A stretch of 56,701 bases of DNA from a bacterium (GTDB lineage Bacteria; Chloroflexota; Dormibacteria; Aeolococcales; Bog-877). A program made the position numbers and the translations under genes. Position 1 is the stretch's first letter; every line of letters starts with the position of its first letter. The DNA lies in the NCBI GenBank assembly GCA_021795235.1, contig JAJYPP010000017.1, forward strand, positions 1-56,701. Direction: 5' to 3'. Below the pieces are notes generated by a model. The model searched no databases. It was not told the DNA's origin and saw nothing but the letters and a program-made list of their open reading frames with translations. Positions 45,938 through 55,228 of the stretch are shown here, piece after piece.

Positions 45938-47633
45938 TCAGGCCGCTGGGCGGGGGCCGGCCTCCAGGGCGAGGAAGCGCGGGGGCTCTGGGATCTCTAG
46001 TGCCTTCATGACCTCGGCCTGGCGAGAGGTGATGTCGGTGCGCTGGAGGCAACGGCCCGCCGAACCCTGGAAGGTGCCCACATGAAGCCGCTGGAGCTCA
46101 TTGCGGAGATTGCGCCAGCTGTCCTGGGTGCGATTCTCGGCCACCCGGATCAGCAGCAGGGCCAGCCAGCAGAGCACGATGTGGGCCCGGATCCGCTCCT
46201 CCTTGCGGTGGTACACGGGGCGTAGATCGAGGGTGGTCTTCATATCCCTCCACCCTCGGTCCACCTGCAGCAACTGCTTGTATCCCAGAGCGATCTCATC
46301 GGCGCTCATGTCGGGATCGGAGCTGCGCACCAGGTACTTGCCGTCGAGTTGAGCCTCGCGCTCAACTGCTGCCCGGTCCACTCGCAGTAGCCCGCTCTTG
46401 GTCACCCGTAGCAGCCGTGCCAGCCCAGGCTTGGTCTTGCCCAGCAGTTCAGAGCGCTTCTCTATGGAGAGCTGGTAGCTGTCCTCCAGATCCACCTCCA
46501 ACCGCTTCAGCATCCGCTCCCGGACGGCGGCATCCCGTACCGCATGCTCGGGGTTGTAGCAGATCACAAAGCGGTCATCCTCCATCACCACCTCCTTGAC
46601 CTGGAGGTTCTCCGCCACCTTCTGGTAGCGACCGGGCCAGGAGAGTGCCAGGGATGCCTCCTTGGAGCCACCCCGCAGCTTCTCCCCGATGATGTAGTTC
46701 TCGTCGTCTTGGGACAGGTAGGCCCGGTTCTTCCCAGAGCTGAAGCCGCGGTCGGCCACCCACACCACCCGGCCCAACTGCCAGCCCTGCAGGTCATCTC
46801 GCACCTGGCGGAGCAGTGGGGACTCCCCCGTGCTTCCCGGCCAGCTCCAAACTCGAATCGGGATTCCCGCTCTGGTCACCGCCATCCCGATCAGGACCTG
46901 AGGCAAGTCCGGCCGGTGGTCTTTACTGTGGCCGTACTGGCGGAAGCCCAGCTGCACCACCTCGCCAGCCTCGTCGACCTGGTCTGGATCCTCTTGGTCG
47001 GTCTCCCAGTAGGTGCTCGAGCCGGATAATCGAAGAACACGAGGTCGACAGAGAGGTCGAGCAGCTCCGCGGTGTTGAAGAAGACTGTCTTGGCCAGCTC
47101 CTCCTCGCACTCCAGCAGGAAGTCCATGGCCCGGTAACAGCTGTCTTCGTCCACCTCGGGCAGCCCGGAGATGAGGACCAGATCCCGCACCCACTTCGTG
47201 CCGGCGAGCTTGGAGAGCGGCTGCAAAGCCCGGTTGGCGACCAGGCGAAGAGCACTCGCTCGACCTTGGGGTCCAGCTTTCTGCCTGCCAGCAGTCGCTT
47301 CACGCCTTGGTCTATCCCCAGCTGGTGCCAGAGGTGGTCCAGCACCCAGGCACCTCCGAGAGGGCGGCTCTCCACGAAGTCGAGGTCCTCCCTGGCGGTA
47401 GCTCGCAATGCATCCTGCGGTCCCAGCGCCCGGGTGAGGGAGCGGATCAGGCGTTTGATTGCCTCGCGGTCGAGCTGGTCCTCGCGCCCAAAGCTGTGGA
47501 TCACCTGGGCCTTCGCCTGCCGGCCGACTGGGTCCCACTGGTTATGGGCAAGTTGGAGGTAGCGGACCACTGACCCATCCTTGTTGTGGCGGGCAATGGT
47601 GCGCAGATACATGCCCAGAGCACAGCACCGCAC
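45938..47633 (-). pseudogene. IS1634-like transposase with two frameshifts
   Basis: Reading from 47633 down, the frames give YLRTIARHNKDGSVVRYLQL and GREDQLDREAIKRLIRSL to KVERVLFA; a shift near 47245 then gives LVANRALQPLSKLAGTKWV to FFDYPA; a shift near 47030 gives STYWETDQEDPDQVDEAGEV, VVWVADRGFSSGKNRAYLSQ, RVTKSGLLRVDRAAV, RGWRDMKTTLDLRPVYHRKE and RIRAHIVLCWLALLLIRVAE to the end. Together these make a full IS1634/IS4-group transposase of about 560 residues. The long readable segments imply recent decay or an assembly error. TTCCGC lies near 45828 and, inverted, near 47670, which may be part of the terminal repeats. It disrupts the isomerase gene. Confidence 0.8.
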
Positions 47634-47691
47634 CGACTTTAAGACAAGGGGTTATAGAGCGGAAGCGTATGCCTAGTCTATTCGCTTTCGA

Positions 47692-48746
47692 TTGAGCCCA
47701 ATCCGCGCCCCTCTGATCTCAGCCAAGCCTGATCTTCACCCCTTGCAGCCCAAACATCTGCGGAACCCAGGCCAGACACGCCAGGGCCACATCGTGAAGG
47801 CCTCGCGCCAGATGGAGGAGTTGCGCGCTCGCCTCCTGTCACCCAAGGCCCGCATTCGCACCAAGGATGGCGCTGCCCAAGCCATCTTGACGGAACTGTC
47901 CAGCCAGCGCTTCATCGAAGTGAAGGTCGACGAGGTAGCCGCGCCTCGCTTTCGGCAGGTGACCCGGGGTCGTGCAGGAGCTGCGACCACTTACCGGCGA
48001 GAGGACCGAATCCACATCGACTTGACCTGGCGGGTGCTCGAGGATCGGGTCGCCTACGTGGCCAAGTCAGATGGCATGTTCCCCTTCATCACCAACTGCT
48101 GCGGTCTGACATTCGCACGACTTGCTCGACCGCTACAAGTACCAGCCGTCCGTCGTTATGTCATCTATAGCGGTGTCCACGCGATTGGTGTCTCACCGTG
48201 GCTGGGCCTCGGGTTGGTGGCTTTGTCTCATCCCGGAGCTAGCGGCAGTACAGCCAACTCCAAGCCGTCCCCCATCACCGCTCTGCGGGTCAGACAGCGA
48301 GGTGAGACAGCTCGTCGCGGTCACATAACACCTGGAACGATGAGGCACCCTGAGGTGAGCACATAAACTTGGAGCAGCGTCATGAGAAACTGAAGACAGG
48401 CTTGCTCGTCACCCCCATGTGGCTGAAGAGCGTGACCCGGATCGAGCCCTTGCTCTTCCTCTTCTTCGTTGCCCTGCTGGTCAGGGCCCTCATCGAACGC
48501 GAGATCCGCCTCCGGATGAAGGACTCAGACCTGACCACGCTTCCCATCTATCCAGAGGACCGCGATTGCCCGGCTCCTACTGCCGAGCGCATCCCGGACA
48601 TCTTCGCCACCGTCCGGCGCCACGACCTGGTTGATGCCCGCGGCCACTTCGTCCAAAGCCTCGAGCCTGAGCTCACCCCCATCCAGCGACGAGTCCTCCG
48701 ACTCCTCGGTATGTCGCCCGCCCTCTACCGCCGACCTCAGTCCTGA
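47692..48746 (+). pseudogene. Second transposase relic, interrupted by a 217-bp insert
   Basis: Segments of another IS1634-like transposase on the opposite strand: ASRQMEELRARLLSPKARI, IEVKVDEVAAPRFRQVTRGR and SDGMFPFITNCCGLT in one frame, LDRYKYQP in the next, then NLEQRHEKLKTGLLVTPMWL and LIEREIRLRM, SDLTTLPIYPEDRDCPAP to 48746. The N-terminal half is gone, presumably removed when the element at 45938-47633 inserted. KYQP and NLEQRHEKLK should be contiguous but are separated by 48149-48365. The stretch to 48917 after it holds nothing recognised. Confidence 0.7.
48149..48365. mobile_element. 217-bp non-coding insert with nested inverted pairs
   Basis: The bases between the codons for KYQP and NLEQ do not belong to the transposase. 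The insert has an outer inverted pair GTTATGT (48155-48161) / ACATAAC (48323-48329, repeated as ACATAAA at 48361-48367) and an inner pair TGTCTCACC (48189-48197) / GGTGAGACA (48301-48309). This looks like a MITE or the leftover ends of an IS21-like element. No obvious target duplication. Confidence 0.5.
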
Positions 48747-48917
48747 TGTGTCACGACTTCGCCTGCCCCACCTGCGGAAAGTCAGTTGAGCTGCTCACGC
48801 GCGGGCCATAAGGAGCGGGCGGGGAGAGGATCCTGGCCACCGTCTGTCTGGCCACCGATACGACCGCAAGTACGCCATGACTGGCTGCGCGAGCGGCTGC
48901 GGCAGCGGACCGGCCGC

Positions 48918-50441
48918 CTACCCTGCCGCAAGTGTCGCAAGCTCACCGAAGAGGCTCTCCACGCTCGGGTAAGCACCCAAGAACAAGTCGTGGAGCTCCT
49001 CGTAGCGCTCGACCTCTTCGTCCCTGGTGCTGAACTCCCGATCCTCCGTCCTAACCGTGCGCGCTACTTCCCACGAACTGATAAGCCCGCACCCCACCCC
49101 GCCCACGATCGCCGCCCCCAGAGTCGTACTCCGCCAAGCGTCGCGCGGCACCTTCACGGGCGCCCCTAGGCAACCTGAGAGTATCCGGACGTAGAGATCA
49201 TTCTCCGTGCCCCCACCGACAGCCCATACAGCTGGCACTGTCGCCTGCTCCTTGACGATGATGTCGTAAATAGTGCGCAGGTTGAGGCAGACCCCCTCTA
49301 GAACGGCTCGCACGATGTGTGCCCTCGTGTGTCCCATGGTCAACCCAATGAGCGCTCCTCGGGCCCGCGGGTTCCAGTGCGGCGACCTCTCGCCCAACAA
49401 ATATGGCATGTAAACCAGCCCGCCAGCACCCGGCACAACTTGCGATGCCGCTTGGAGCACCTCGGCTACCAGTGCTTCCCTTCCAGGCCTCTCCTCGGGC
49501 TCCAGCAGCCGCATCGCCCACTCGTAGCTGAGCCCTGCGGTTTGCATCGTCCCCGTGGGCAGGAAGGTCCCGTCCACCACACCCGCAAAAGTGAAAGTCT
49601 GCATACGGCGGTCCAGCAGAGGCCTACGCGTGCACCTACTTACCCACGCCGAAGCTCCGAGGGAAACGTACACTTCACCTGGCTCGATCACGCCAGCCCC
49701 GACCGCTGCAACTGCACCATCCCCACCCCCCATCACCACGGGGGTGCCCTCGGCAAGCCCAAGTACGGCCGAGGCCTCCCGAAGTGAACCGCCAACGACC
49801 GACGCTGATCTCACCACATCGGGGAGTTTCTGCATGTCAATCCCCACGCCGTTGACTAGCTCCTCAGACCAGCAGCCACGTTTGAGGTCAAACAGGTTCG
49901 TTCCCGAGGCGTCGGACGGGTCGGTAGCCAAGACACCCGTCAGTCTCGCAACAATGAAATCCTTCGCTTGGAGGAATACAGCCGCGCGCCCGTACAGTGC
50001 GGACTCATTCGCGGCTACCCAAGCGATCTTTGGTCCCGAGTACGAAGCACTCGGGCGGTGGCCCGATATCTCATAGACTCTCTCGAAGCCAACAGTCGAC
50101 GAAAGTCTTTCCGCCTCAAGCGAAGCTCGCGTATCAGCCCACGTAATCGCTGTTCCCAGCGAATTGCCAGCACCGTCCACGGCGACACATCCCATCATCT
50201 GACCGGTGAAACTCACAGCCACGATGTCCCTGGCGGCAACACCTGCCTCCTCCATCAAGGTGTGCGTCGCCAGCACCACGGCACGCCACCAATCCTCCGG
50301 CTCCTGCTCGACCCGGTTGGGCCCAGGGTACATTGTGCCGTAGGCAACCGTCACGGAAGCTGCAGCGTGCCAATCGCTACTGTAGAGGCATGCCTTATCC
50401 CCTGACGTCCCAATGTCATGCACGAGCACGTACTGAGTCAC
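48918..50441 (-). CDS. FGGY-family sugar kinase (xylulokinase-like)
   Basis: 507-residue kinase, the usual FGGY size. The ATP-binding start is VLVHDIGTSGDKACLY, followed by SFTGQMMGCVAVD, TWADTRA, GGGDGAVAAVGAGVIEPGEV and SLGASAWVS, with the C-terminal AVGGGTENDLYVRILSGCLG and STTLGAAIVGG. Xylulokinase, L-fuculokinase and similar enzymes phosphorylate ketoses. The GTG start overlaps the stop of the upstream E2 gene (GTGA), so kinase and E2 are made together, an unusual pairing. With the broken isomerase and the transporter it fits a pathway in which a ketose is phosphorylated. The exact sugar is unknown. Confidence 0.92.
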   Translation of the reverse strand: MTQYVLVHDIGTSGDKACLYSSDWHAAASVTVAYGTMYPGPNRVEQEPEDWWRAVVLATHTLMEEAGVAARDIVAVSFTGQMMGCVAVDGAGNSLGTAITWADTRASLEAERLSSTVGFERVYEISGHRPSASYSGPKIAWVAANESALYGRAAVFLQAKDFIVARLTGVLATDPSDASGTNLFDLKRGCWSEELVNGVGIDMQKLPDVVRSASVVGGSLREASAVLGLAEGTPVVMGGGDGAVAAVGAGVIEPGEVYVSLGASAWVSRCTRRPLLDRRMQTFTFAGVVDGTFLPTGTMQTAGLSYEWAMRLLEPEERPGREALVAEVLQAASQVVPGAGGLVYMPYLLGERSPHWNPRARGALIGLTMGHTRAHIVRAVLEGVCLNLRTIYDIIVKEQATVPAVWAVGGGTENDLYVRILSGCLGAPVKVPRDAWRSTTLGAAIVGGVGCGLISSWEVARTVRTEDREFSTRDEEVERYEELHDLFLGAYPSVESLFGELATLAAG

Positions 50442-51841
50442 GACGTTTCTCCCACTCCCTGAGGCCGTGCTTGCTCCATCAATTCAGGTCCGGCGGGGTG
50501 CTCGAGACGCTGGCGCACAGCATCCAGGAACCTGGCCGCCAACACTCCGTCCACAAGCCGATGGTCAGCAGACAGAGCCATCCGCATCACCTGCCCTACA
50601 CCGACCCCCCCATCGACCACTACTGGGGTGGCCACGGTGCTCGAGACAGCCAAAATCGCGGCCTCGCCGGGGTTGATTATAGCTGTGAAGTTTTCCACTC
50701 CAAACATACCCATATTAGAGATGGTGAAGGAACTCCCACTCAGGTCCTCGGGCGCCAGTCTGCCCGCCCGGGCGGCGGCGACTAAGGCCCCGGCGCGATC
50801 ATGGAGCTCTGACAGCTCCATCCGCTCCGCCTCCCGGATCACGGGAACTACCAGTCCGGTGTCCAGAGCGACGGCCAGTCCCAAGTCAACATGCTCGCGC
50901 AACCAAATCGATTTCCCATCGGTCCGACCATTCACGACCGGGAACTCGACCAAGCTGGGGACAACCGCTGCGACGATGAAGTCGGTAACCGAGTACGCTG
51001 GCACCGTCGCGGGACGCTGTTCGCGAAGCCGCAGCAGTGCGGTCATGTCTACGGCAACAGTGACCGAAAAGTGCGGCGTTGTTGTGTAGCTCTCAGTCAG
51101 CCGCTGCGCGATGATCTGCCGCATCCTGGAGAGCGGCTGGGGCCGTCCACGAAGCGTGCTCTCCACATCCGCCCGGGTCACCCGACCTGAAGGGCCAGTT
51201 CCCCGAATCCCGGACGAGATGACGAATGCTTGAGCGGCCGCCTCAACCGCTTCCGGGTCAATCGCAACTGGTTCGCTGGTGCCCCGAGCCGCGGACACAG
51301 GTGCCGTCGAGGCAAGGATTGGCCCACGCGCACTCGGCACGGCCGGATCTGCGGACCTCAGCGCGATTACAGCCTGGACGTCCCTCTCCACGATCCGACC
51401 CCGGGGGCCTGTCCCCACAATCGTCCGCGGATCGATGGAGTGCGTGATGGCAAGTCGGGCCGCCCGCGGGCTGATCGGACTGCCAGACTGACGCTGAGCC
51501 GCAACGGGCCCTGCAGGTCTCGTGGCCTCCGAGATGGCAGACTCCACCCCAACCAGGAGCTGGCCTGTAGGCGACGCTGGATTCGTATCGGGGATCGCTT
51601 CCCCGGCCCGGCCCACCCAGCCGCACACCGTATTGACAGGGACCGTATCGCCGATGTCGGCGACGATCCGCAGAAGCACCCCTTCGTCGAACGCCTCGAC
51701 ATCCATGTTCGACTTATCGGTCTCAATCTCGAAGAGAGCATCCCCCTTATGGACGAGGTCACCCACCTGCTTGTGCCAAGCGACCACCTTGCATTCCTCG
51801 GTCATTTGCCCCGGCTTCGGCATCAGGACCGGGTAAGCCAT
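50438..51841 (-). CDS. 2-oxoacid/acetoin dehydrogenase-type E2 with two subunit-binding domains
   Basis: 467 residues. The lipoyl domain (1-80) carries IETDKSNMDVEAFDEG with the lipoyl Lys at 43. A peripheral subunit-binding domain lies at about 123-159 (RAARLAITHSIDPRTIVGTG) and a second, less usual one at about 199-231 (AQAFVISSGIRGTGPSGRVT). The acyltransferase domain ends with the catalytic DHRLVDG. An in-frame start at 52048 only adds basic, low-complexity sequence; the ATG at 51841 has AGGGAGG and begins exactly at the lipoyl domain. It follows the fused E1 gene by 58 bases and overlaps the FGGY kinase by 4. No E3 gene is adjacent. Confidence 0.92.
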   Translation of the reverse strand: MAYPVLMPKPGQMTEECKVVAWHKQVGDLVHKGDALFEIETDKSNMDVEAFDEGVLLRIVADIGDTVPVNTVCGWVGRAGEAIPDTNPASPTGQLLVGVESAISEATRPAGPVAAQRQSGSPISPRAARLAITHSIDPRTIVGTGPRGRIVERDVQAVIALRSADPAVPSARGPILASTAPVSAARGTSEPVAIDPEAVEAAAQAFVISSGIRGTGPSGRVTRADVESTLRGRPQPLSRMRQIIAQRLTESYTTTPHFSVTVAVDMTALLRLREQRPATVPAYSVTDFIVAAVVPSLVEFPVVNGRTDGKSIWLREHVDLGLAVALDTGLVVPVIREAERMELSELHDRAGALVAAARAGRLAPEDLSGSSFTISNMGMFGVENFTAIINPGEAAILAVSSTVATPVVVDGGVGVGQVMRMALSADHRLVDGVLAARFLDAVRQRLEHPAGPELMEQARPQGVGETS

Positions 51842-51899
51842 CAGAAGCCTCCCTTGTGGTAACGGTGCTCGCAGAAGTAGGCAGCGCGACGACGACGCC

Positions 51900-54200
51900 T
51901 CACAGCAGCGCCCTTGCCGCCTCATAGATGTCCGTGGCGGTTGGCAGGAAGGCGCGCTCCAAGCCCTCAGCCTGCGGCGAGATGCCGTTGGCAGCTCCGA
52001 TTCGACCCACCGGCCCATCAAGGTAGTCGAACGCCTCAAGTTGAACACGGGCCACGATCTCGTTGACGTAGCTCCCTACCAGGATTGCTTGGCTCGCCAC
52101 TACGCAGCGGCCCGTCTTCCGCACAGAAGCCAAAATCGTCTCGAAGTCGAGCGGAACTAGGCTGCGCAGGTCGATCACCTCCGCATCGACGCCGTTCTCG
52201 TCGTGTAGCCGATCAGCTGCACCCAGCGCGTCGAGAACGGCGGGGCCCCAGCTCACAACTGTGAGGTCCCTTCCCTCCCGCGCCACGCGGGCGGCCCCAA
52301 AGGGCACGAGATGCTCGCCCTCGGGCACCCTGCCCTTCGTGCCGTAGAGGCCCTGGCTCTCAACGAACAGGACAGGGTTATTGTCGCGAATCGCGGTCTT
52401 GAGGAGTCCCTTGGCATCGGCCGGCGTAGCGGGGTAGACGACATAGAGGCCGGGGATGTGGGCGAAGACACTCTCAAGAGACTGGGAGTGCTGACCGCCA
52501 TAGCCCTTGCCCGCCCCGACCGAGGCGCGGATGACGAGCGGAACCTCGACCTGGCCACCACTCATGTAGTGCCACTTGCCCGCCTGATTGGCAATCTGAT
52601 CGGATGCCATGAGAGCGAAGTCCATATACATCAGTTCGATCACGGGCCGCAGGCCAACCTCAGCCATCCCCACCCCCGTTCCGCACATGCAGGCCTCGGA
52701 AATCGGGGTGTTGAAGACACGCTTTCGGCCGAATGTCTCAAGGAGGCCTTGGGTCAGCTTGAAGGCGCCGCCATATTCGGCGATATCCTCCCCGTAAAAC
52801 AGAACCCTGTTGTCGCGGAGCATCTCCTCGACAAGGGCCTCCCGGATGGCATCACGATAAGTGATCGAATCCCCGTCACGCTTGGCGGCCGGCGGTGGCG
52901 CGTAGCTCAAGACCTGCCGATCGGCCTCGGGCACGTCTGCTGCAGAGGTCTCTGTGTAGAGATAGCGAAGAACGTCTGCCGGATCAGGGTCGGTCGCCTG
53001 CGCCGCCCGGACCGCGGCACGCGCATTCCGCTCGCTCGCTCGCTGTTCCATGGACGCGAGAGCCCCCGCGTCAGCGACGTTCGCTTCTAAGATCTGCGCC
53101 TTCAGGCGATCGATCGGGTCCACTGCTCGCCATCGGCGCTCCTCCTCCCGCGTCCGGTACTCATTGCGGGGATCGGAGAGAGAATGCCCGTAATAGCGGT
53201 AAGTGCTCGCTTCGATAAGGACCGGCCCCTCGCCAGCGCGGCACAAAGCAGCAGCCCGTGCGACCGCGTCGCGCACGGCCAAGACGTCCATACCGTTGAC
53301 GACTTCCGCGTACATGTTGTTCGTGGCGAACCCCGCCGCACGTCGGGCAAGATGCCGAATCCCCATCACTTCGTCGTCGGTTCGATGGGTCATCCCGTAG
53401 TGGTTGTTCTGGATGAAGTAGATGATCGGAAGACCACCAGCGCACTCCCCCGCCAACTCGTTCGTCCACTGCGCCTGGGCTGCCCAGTTGAGCGACTCGA
53501 GTACGACGCCATTAGCATAGGCACCATCGCCCGCGAAGCAACAAACGACGCCATCAGATCCCTGATAGCGGAGAGCCATAGCTGCACCGGTGGCAAGAGG
53601 CACGCTCCCCCCAACAATCGCATTGGCGCCAAGGTTCCCCGTTGAAAACTCTCCGATGTGCATCCCGCCGCCGCGGCCCCGACTGTACCCCTCTTCCTTG
53701 CCGAATAGCTCTGCCATAATCCTATAGAGGTGCTCCTCAAGAGCCATCTCTATGACTCCAGCCCGACTCTCCGCAGAGCACACGGGCAGGCGTGCCCGAA
53801 TGGCGTCATCAGCCATGGCCCGGATAGCTGAGAAGCCCTTGGCGATAGCGTCGCCGTGCCCTCGATGGGAACTCGTGATCTTATCGTCGATCCCTAAGAC
53901 AGCACAGGCACCTGCAGATGTAGCCTCCTGCCCAATCGAGACATGGGTGGGCCCACGATAGTCGTACCCAGTGAGCGGGTTGTAGCCGCCGGAGCGCAAG
54001 CGGACGACCATCTCCTCAAATTCGCGGATCGCCAGCATGGTACCCAACAGGTCCAGGGCCCCGGCTGCCGTCAGGCCGCCGCTCCCAACCTCAGCTTGCA
54101 GATCACCATCATAGACGAAGCCCCGGATCGACCCGCAACTCTCCTCGAAGGGCGCGAAATCGGGACCATGGTCGCTACGATAGATTGTGACTGCAGCCAT
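51900..54200 (-). CDS. Fused E1 alpha-beta thiamine-diphosphate dehydrogenase
   Basis: 766 residues. Residues about 40-430 are E1alpha: GPTHVSIGQEATSAG, SSHRGHGDAIAKG, the metal-thiamine motif from GDGAYANG (224-231) to QNNHYGM (264-270), and the loop YRYYGHSLSDPRNEYRTREE. A short linker follows, then E1beta from about 450: VLFYGEDIAEYGGAFKLTQG, GAGKGYGGQHSQSLE, LDLRSLVPLDFE. About 45 extra residues (122-168) lie between the first substrate loop and FGKEEGYSRGRGGGMH. The type is nearest pyruvate/acetoin dehydrogenase E1. The ATG follows GGGAG. It heads the E1-E2-FGGY kinase operon, so the substrate may be an acyloin or ketose rather than plain pyruvate; pyruvate is the conservative alternative. 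Confidence 0.93.
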   Translation of the reverse strand: MAAVTIYRSDHGPDFAPFEESCGSIRGFVYDGDLQAEVGSGGLTAAGALDLLGTMLAIREFEEMVVRLRSGGYNPLTGYDYRGPTHVSIGQEATSAGACAVLGIDDKITSSHRGHGDAIAKGFSAIRAMADDAIRARLPVCSAESRAGVIEMALEEHLYRIMAELFGKEEGYSRGRGGGMHIGEFSTGNLGANAIVGGSVPLATGAAMALRYQGSDGVVCCFAGDGAYANGVVLESLNWAAQAQWTNELAGECAGGLPIIYFIQNNHYGMTHRTDDEVMGIRHLARRAAGFATNNMYAEVVNGMDVLAVRDAVARAAALCRAGEGPVLIEASTYRYYGHSLSDPRNEYRTREEERRWRAVDPIDRLKAQILEANVADAGALASMEQRASERNARAAVRAAQATDPDPADVLRYLYTETSAADVPEADRQVLSYAPPPAAKRDGDSITYRDAIREALVEEMLRDNRVLFYGEDIAEYGGAFKLTQGLLETFGRKRVFNTPISEACMCGTGVGMAEVGLRPVIELMYMDFALMASDQIANQAGKWHYMSGGQVEVPLVIRASVGAGKGYGGQHSQSLESVFAHIPGLYVVYPATPADAKGLLKTAIRDNNPVLFVESQGLYGTKGRVPEGEHLVPFGAARVAREGRDLTVVSWGPAVLDALGAADRLHDENGVDAEVIDLRSLVPLDFETILASVRKTGRCVVASQAILVGSYVNEIVARVQLEAFDYLDGPVGRIGAANGISPQAEGLERAFLPTATDIYEAARALL

Positions 54201-54619
54201 GTTTCTCCCACCAAGTCCTGACCTTTGTCAATTGAAGTGAGCCTCCGAACATCCGCCCGCTCCCGTCACCCGGGTGCCGCGTGGCCCGTGTGTCGTCGGG
54301 CAGGCCGCCACCCTCAAGTCCTCACCAAGTGCATCCAAAAATATCACGTCGAACTATCCTGGCCACGATGGGCAGGTCAGCGAAGGCCCTCAGCGTGGTT
54401 TTCCGAGCCACTCTTCGTCGCGCTCGGCGACCCCAAGAGAAAGTGCCTCTAGTGTAGTGTCTCTCAAGTACGTTGGCGGTGGTGACAAGGTCTGTCTATG
54501 AACTCGGAGTTCCGCAGCTGGAAGTTGGACGTGTATCTATGGCCGAAGTTGGGGCGGCCGGACTCGGGCTGGCAAAGCGTGACAGCTTGGAGACCCCACA
54601 GGCTCTGACAGTAGCCGTC
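54201..54619. other. Upstream region of the E1 operon, no gene seen
   Basis: About 420 bases between the E1 start and the next transposase fragment. It must carry the operon promoter, but I found no -35/-10 pair as convincing as that of the ABC operon, and no second copy of the LacI-type operator. Confidence 0.4.
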
Positions 54620-54960
54620 CGGGCCAGGGTCAGCCGATCGCTCGCCGAGATCGCCTCATCTGGGTTGCGTAGATCACGAAGCGGTCCCGCATGGCACCGT
54701 CGTCCAGCACAACCTCCTTAGATTGCCATGTCTCCCCGCACCTGGCGGTACCGCCCCTGGTGCGAGAGCGCCACAAAGACCTCCTGGTCGTTGCCCCGCG
54801 GCTTCTCCCCCAGGATGTAGTGCCCACCGCCCACACTTCAGGCGGCGGCGGTTCTCCTCCGAGGAGAATCCGGCGTCCGCCACCCACACCATTCGCCCCA
54901 GCTTCCATCCCAAGCGATCGCTTCGAAGTTCGCTTCACCTTGCTGATCAGGTCTTGGTCG
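54620..54960 (-). pseudogene. IS1634-like transposase fragment (central part)
   Basis: On the minus strand, SLGWKLGRMVWVADAGFSSE, then in other frames TTSWGR (equivalent to YIIGEK) and KEVVLDDGAMRDRFVIYATQ, match VVWVADRGFSSGKN, YIIGEKLRGG and KEVVMEDDRFVICYN of the copy at 45938-47633. Several frameshifts are present. This relic closes the right edge of the sugar island; the next 270 bases hold nothing recognised. Confidence 0.7.
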
Positions 54961-55228
54961 CTGGCGTTGCTGGCATTGGCCGCGGCGGTAGCCCAGACCT
55001 TCGATTGGCTACCTGCCGCCTCCTGCCGGAGACCGGTGGCCCTCGGGCAGAGGACGAACCTGAGCAGCGAACAAGCCAGTCGAAGGGGAGTCCGGCCACG
55101 TGAAGACGGCGCCATCCCCCTCGGCGACTACTGTGGCGGCGGGCCGAGACCTCCCAGCCGCGGACTGACCGCGTCGGGCCGCGCGGAGCCGGCCAGGCCC
55201 GACGGTCTGTTCCCGGTAAGCTACTGCG

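Noticed and set aside
48786..49169. Open frame on the plus strand over the 3' end of the FGGY kinase
   Set aside because: It is antisense to the kinase C-terminus and has no protein-like features.
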